From the NCBI GenBank assembly GCA_030613225.1, contig JAUWMJ010000202.1, positions 1 through 6,158 on the forward strand: a stretch of DNA of 6,158 nucleotides, given 5' to 3'. Shown here piece by piece: positions 4,756 through 6,158 of this stretch (position 1 is the stretch's first letter; every line of letters begins with the position of its first letter). A program made the translations under genes and the position numbers. The notes beneath the pieces are model-generated. The model did no database searches. It saw only the letters and a list, made by a program, of their open reading frames with translations, and was not told the origin of the DNA. This DNA comes from Desulfobacterales bacterium (GTDB lineage Bacteria > Desulfobacterota > Desulfobacteria > Desulfobacterales > JAUWMJ01).

Positions 4756-6158
4756 ATGAAAAGATGGACTTCATTCCTGATTATCATATTGTTTATTCAG
4801 GCTTTTACCTCAGCCGCAGCTCAGGCAGATAGAACGGTCAATGTCGGAGTATACCAGAACAAGCCTCTTACCTTTATTGAGCGTGATGGGAGTGTCAGAG
4901 GTTTCTTTATTGATGTCTTGGAGAATATTGCCACAAAAGAGGGTTGGAATATCCATTACATTCCTGGCACATGGCCGCAATGCCTCACCAATCTGAAAAA
5001 AAGAAAAATAGACCTCTTGGGTGTTATCGAATATTCTAAAGAGCAAAGTGAATATTTTGACTATACATACCAAAATATTATCACAGAATGGGGGCAGATA
5101 TATATTGGCAAAGGGAAGCAAATTGAGTCAATTTTAAACCTTAAGGATAAAAAAATTGCGGTGCTTCAAAATGATATGCACTTTATAACTTTAAAAAATC
5201 TGACCAGTCAATTAGGAGTTAAATGTCGATTTATTGAAGCTTTTGACTATCAAGACGTGTTAGGAATAGTAGAGATAGGTAATTGTGATGCAGGTCTTGT
5301 CAGCCATTTTTACGGTATTCAGCACGAAGGAGATTATAAAATTCAAAAAAGTCCTATCATTATAAGCCCCCAGGAACTTTATTGTGCAACGAGCAAAGAT
5401 AAAAATTCAGGTTTATTATATGCCTTGGATATGCAAGTACGTAAGTTGAAAAATGATGAACATTCCATTTACTATAAATCGATAAATAAGTGGTTTGGCG
5501 GAAGAACCAAGTCAGTTCTCCCTAAATGGTATAAATGGATAATTGCTTGTGTGGTAGCCCTTTTATTTTTGTTCATGATCATTAGTTTACTATCCAGAGC
5601 ACAGGTTAAGCTCAAGACAAAGGAACTGACGGATGAGATCGACCAACGTATAAATGCGGAGAAAGCGCTACGAAAGAGCAAAGAGAAGTATCGCGACCTC
5701 GTTGAAAACATTAACGAGATTATTTTTATCGTTGATATGAGTGGGCTTCTTACCTATGTCAGTCCCGCTGTGAAATCCATGTTGGGTTATAGCCCCTCCG
5801 AGATCATTGGCAAGCCGATTCAAGGGGTCATATATCAGCAAGACTTACAATTTGTGGTGGGTCGTTTCAAGAAAATTCTTTCCGGAGAAGAAATCCCTTC
5901 TGAGTACAGAGTGTACAAAAAATCCGGAGAACTTTGCTGGGTGTACTCTTCCAGCAAGCCAATCTTCGATGAAAAGGGTATTTGTGGTCTGCAAGGTCTG
6001 CTGACTGATATTAATGACCGGAAACAAGCAGAGGAAGAGAAAAAGGGTTTAGAGAAAGAGCTTGCCCGTTCTCAAAAAATGGAGGCGCTTGGCCTTCTCG
6101 CCGGAGGTGTAGCCCATGATCTCAACAATGTATTGTCCGGGGTTATAAATTATCCTGA
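4756..6158 (+). CDS. Membrane sensor histidine kinase: SBP-like periplasmic sensor, PAS and HisKA (C-terminus beyond window)
   Basis: The frame is open from ATG 4756 to the window edge, giving 467 codons plus two bases. Residues 1-25 are a signal peptide (MKRW, a hydrophobic core, then AAAQA). Residues 28 to about 250 resemble a family 3 solute-binding protein (NVGVYQNKPLTFIERDG, RGFFIDVLENIA, KIDLLGVIEY), as in BvgS/EvgS-type sensors. A helix at about 259-280 crosses the membrane, followed by a charged coiled coil (281-311). A PAS domain spans 312-423 (YRDLVENINEIIFIVD to LLTDINDRKQAEE). A second short coiled coil leads to the HisKA H-box, with phospho-acceptor H454 in GGVAHDLNNVLSG. It should bind a periplasmic ligand and autophosphorylate; the ATPase domain, any receiver domain and the response regulator lie outside the window. 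In the sensor, EYSKEQSEYFDYT has Gln where amino-acid-binding relatives usually have Arg, so the ligand may not be a standard amino acid. It is transcribed divergently from the Usp-deacetylase operon. Confidence 0.93.
   Translation, partial: MKRWTSFLIIILFIQAFTSAAAQADRTVNVGVYQNKPLTFIERDGSVRGFFIDVLENIATKEGWNIHYIPGTWPQCLTNLKKRKIDLLGVIEYSKEQSEYFDYTYQNIITEWGQIYIGKGKQIESILNLKDKKIAVLQNDMHFITLKNLTSQLGVKCRFIEAFDYQDVLGIVEIGNCDAGLVSHFYGIQHEGDYKIQKSPIIISPQELYCATSKDKNSGLLYALDMQVRKLKNDEHSIYYKSINKWFGGRTKSVLPKWYKWIIACVVALLFLFMIISLLSRAQVKLKTKELTDEIDQRINAEKALRKSKEKYRDLVENINEIIFIVDMSGLLTYVSPAVKSMLGYSPSEIIGKPIQGVIYQQDLQFVVGRFKKILSGEEIPSEYRVYKKSGELCWVYSSSKPIFDEKGICGLQGLLTDINDRKQAEEEKKGLEKELARSQKMEALGLLAGGVAHDLNNVLSGVINYP

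Noticed and set aside
4515..5121. Two minus-strand frames (4515-4787 and 4810-5121) across the start of the kinase gene
   Set aside because: They lie antisense to, or just upstream of, a well-supported kinase frame and show no domain or ribosome site.
1..6158. CRISPR arrays, tRNA or rRNA genes, phage or defence modules
   Set aside because: No regularly spaced repeats, cloverleaf sequences, rRNA segments or recognisable defence/phage proteins were found on either strand.

Overview
The window looks like chromosomal DNA of a Desulfobacterales-type deltaproteobacterium (Desulfobacterota). The best pointer is the sensor kinase at the right end, whose H-box region (GGVAHDLNNVLSG, then VINYP) has the wording I associate with the large hybrid-kinase families of sulfate reducers. 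Tandem UspA domains, a bacterial class II-like histone deacetylase fold, a Cys-rich small protein and moderate GC in the genes with AT-rich spacers fit that assignment. The species cannot be named from this sequence.

Layout. (1) Positions 3431 to 1, minus strand, hold three co-directional genes that look like one operon. First is a 666-residue protein with two universal stress protein domains fused to a complete histone-deacetylase-type amidohydrolase (1431-3431). Twelve bases later comes a 119-residue Cys-rich putative metal-binding protein (1059-1418). After a 53-base gap comes a polytopic membrane protein resembling GT-C glycosyltransferases (1005 to the window edge, incomplete). (2) Positions 3472-3624 hold a short non-coding element of 141 bp with 17-bp imperfect terminal inverted repeats, flanked by the direct repeat ACTATA. 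This is the form of a MITE (miniature inverted-repeat transposable element) inserted just ahead of the stress-protein/deacetylase gene. (3) Positions 3625-4755 are about 1.1 kb of AT-rich DNA between divergent genes. I see no gene there, but it contains a nested inverted repeat, a possible degenerate fragment of the same element, short GAACC repeats and a weak hairpin. (4) Positions 4756-6158, plus strand, hold the first 467 codons of a membrane sensor histidine kinase: signal peptide, periplasmic solute-binding-protein-like sensor, membrane helix, coiled coil, PAS and the start of HisKA. The window ends just after the phospho-acceptor histidine.

Functional reading. The minus-strand set joins nucleotide/stress sensing (Usp) to a zinc deacylase in one polypeptide and co-transcribes it with a small metal-site protein and an envelope glycosyltransferase-like protein. 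The physiological link between them is not evident. The kinase appears to be a separate, divergently transcribed unit whose response regulator lies outside the window. The most unusual items are the Usp-Usp-deacetylase fusion and the MITE-like insertion in its 5' region.
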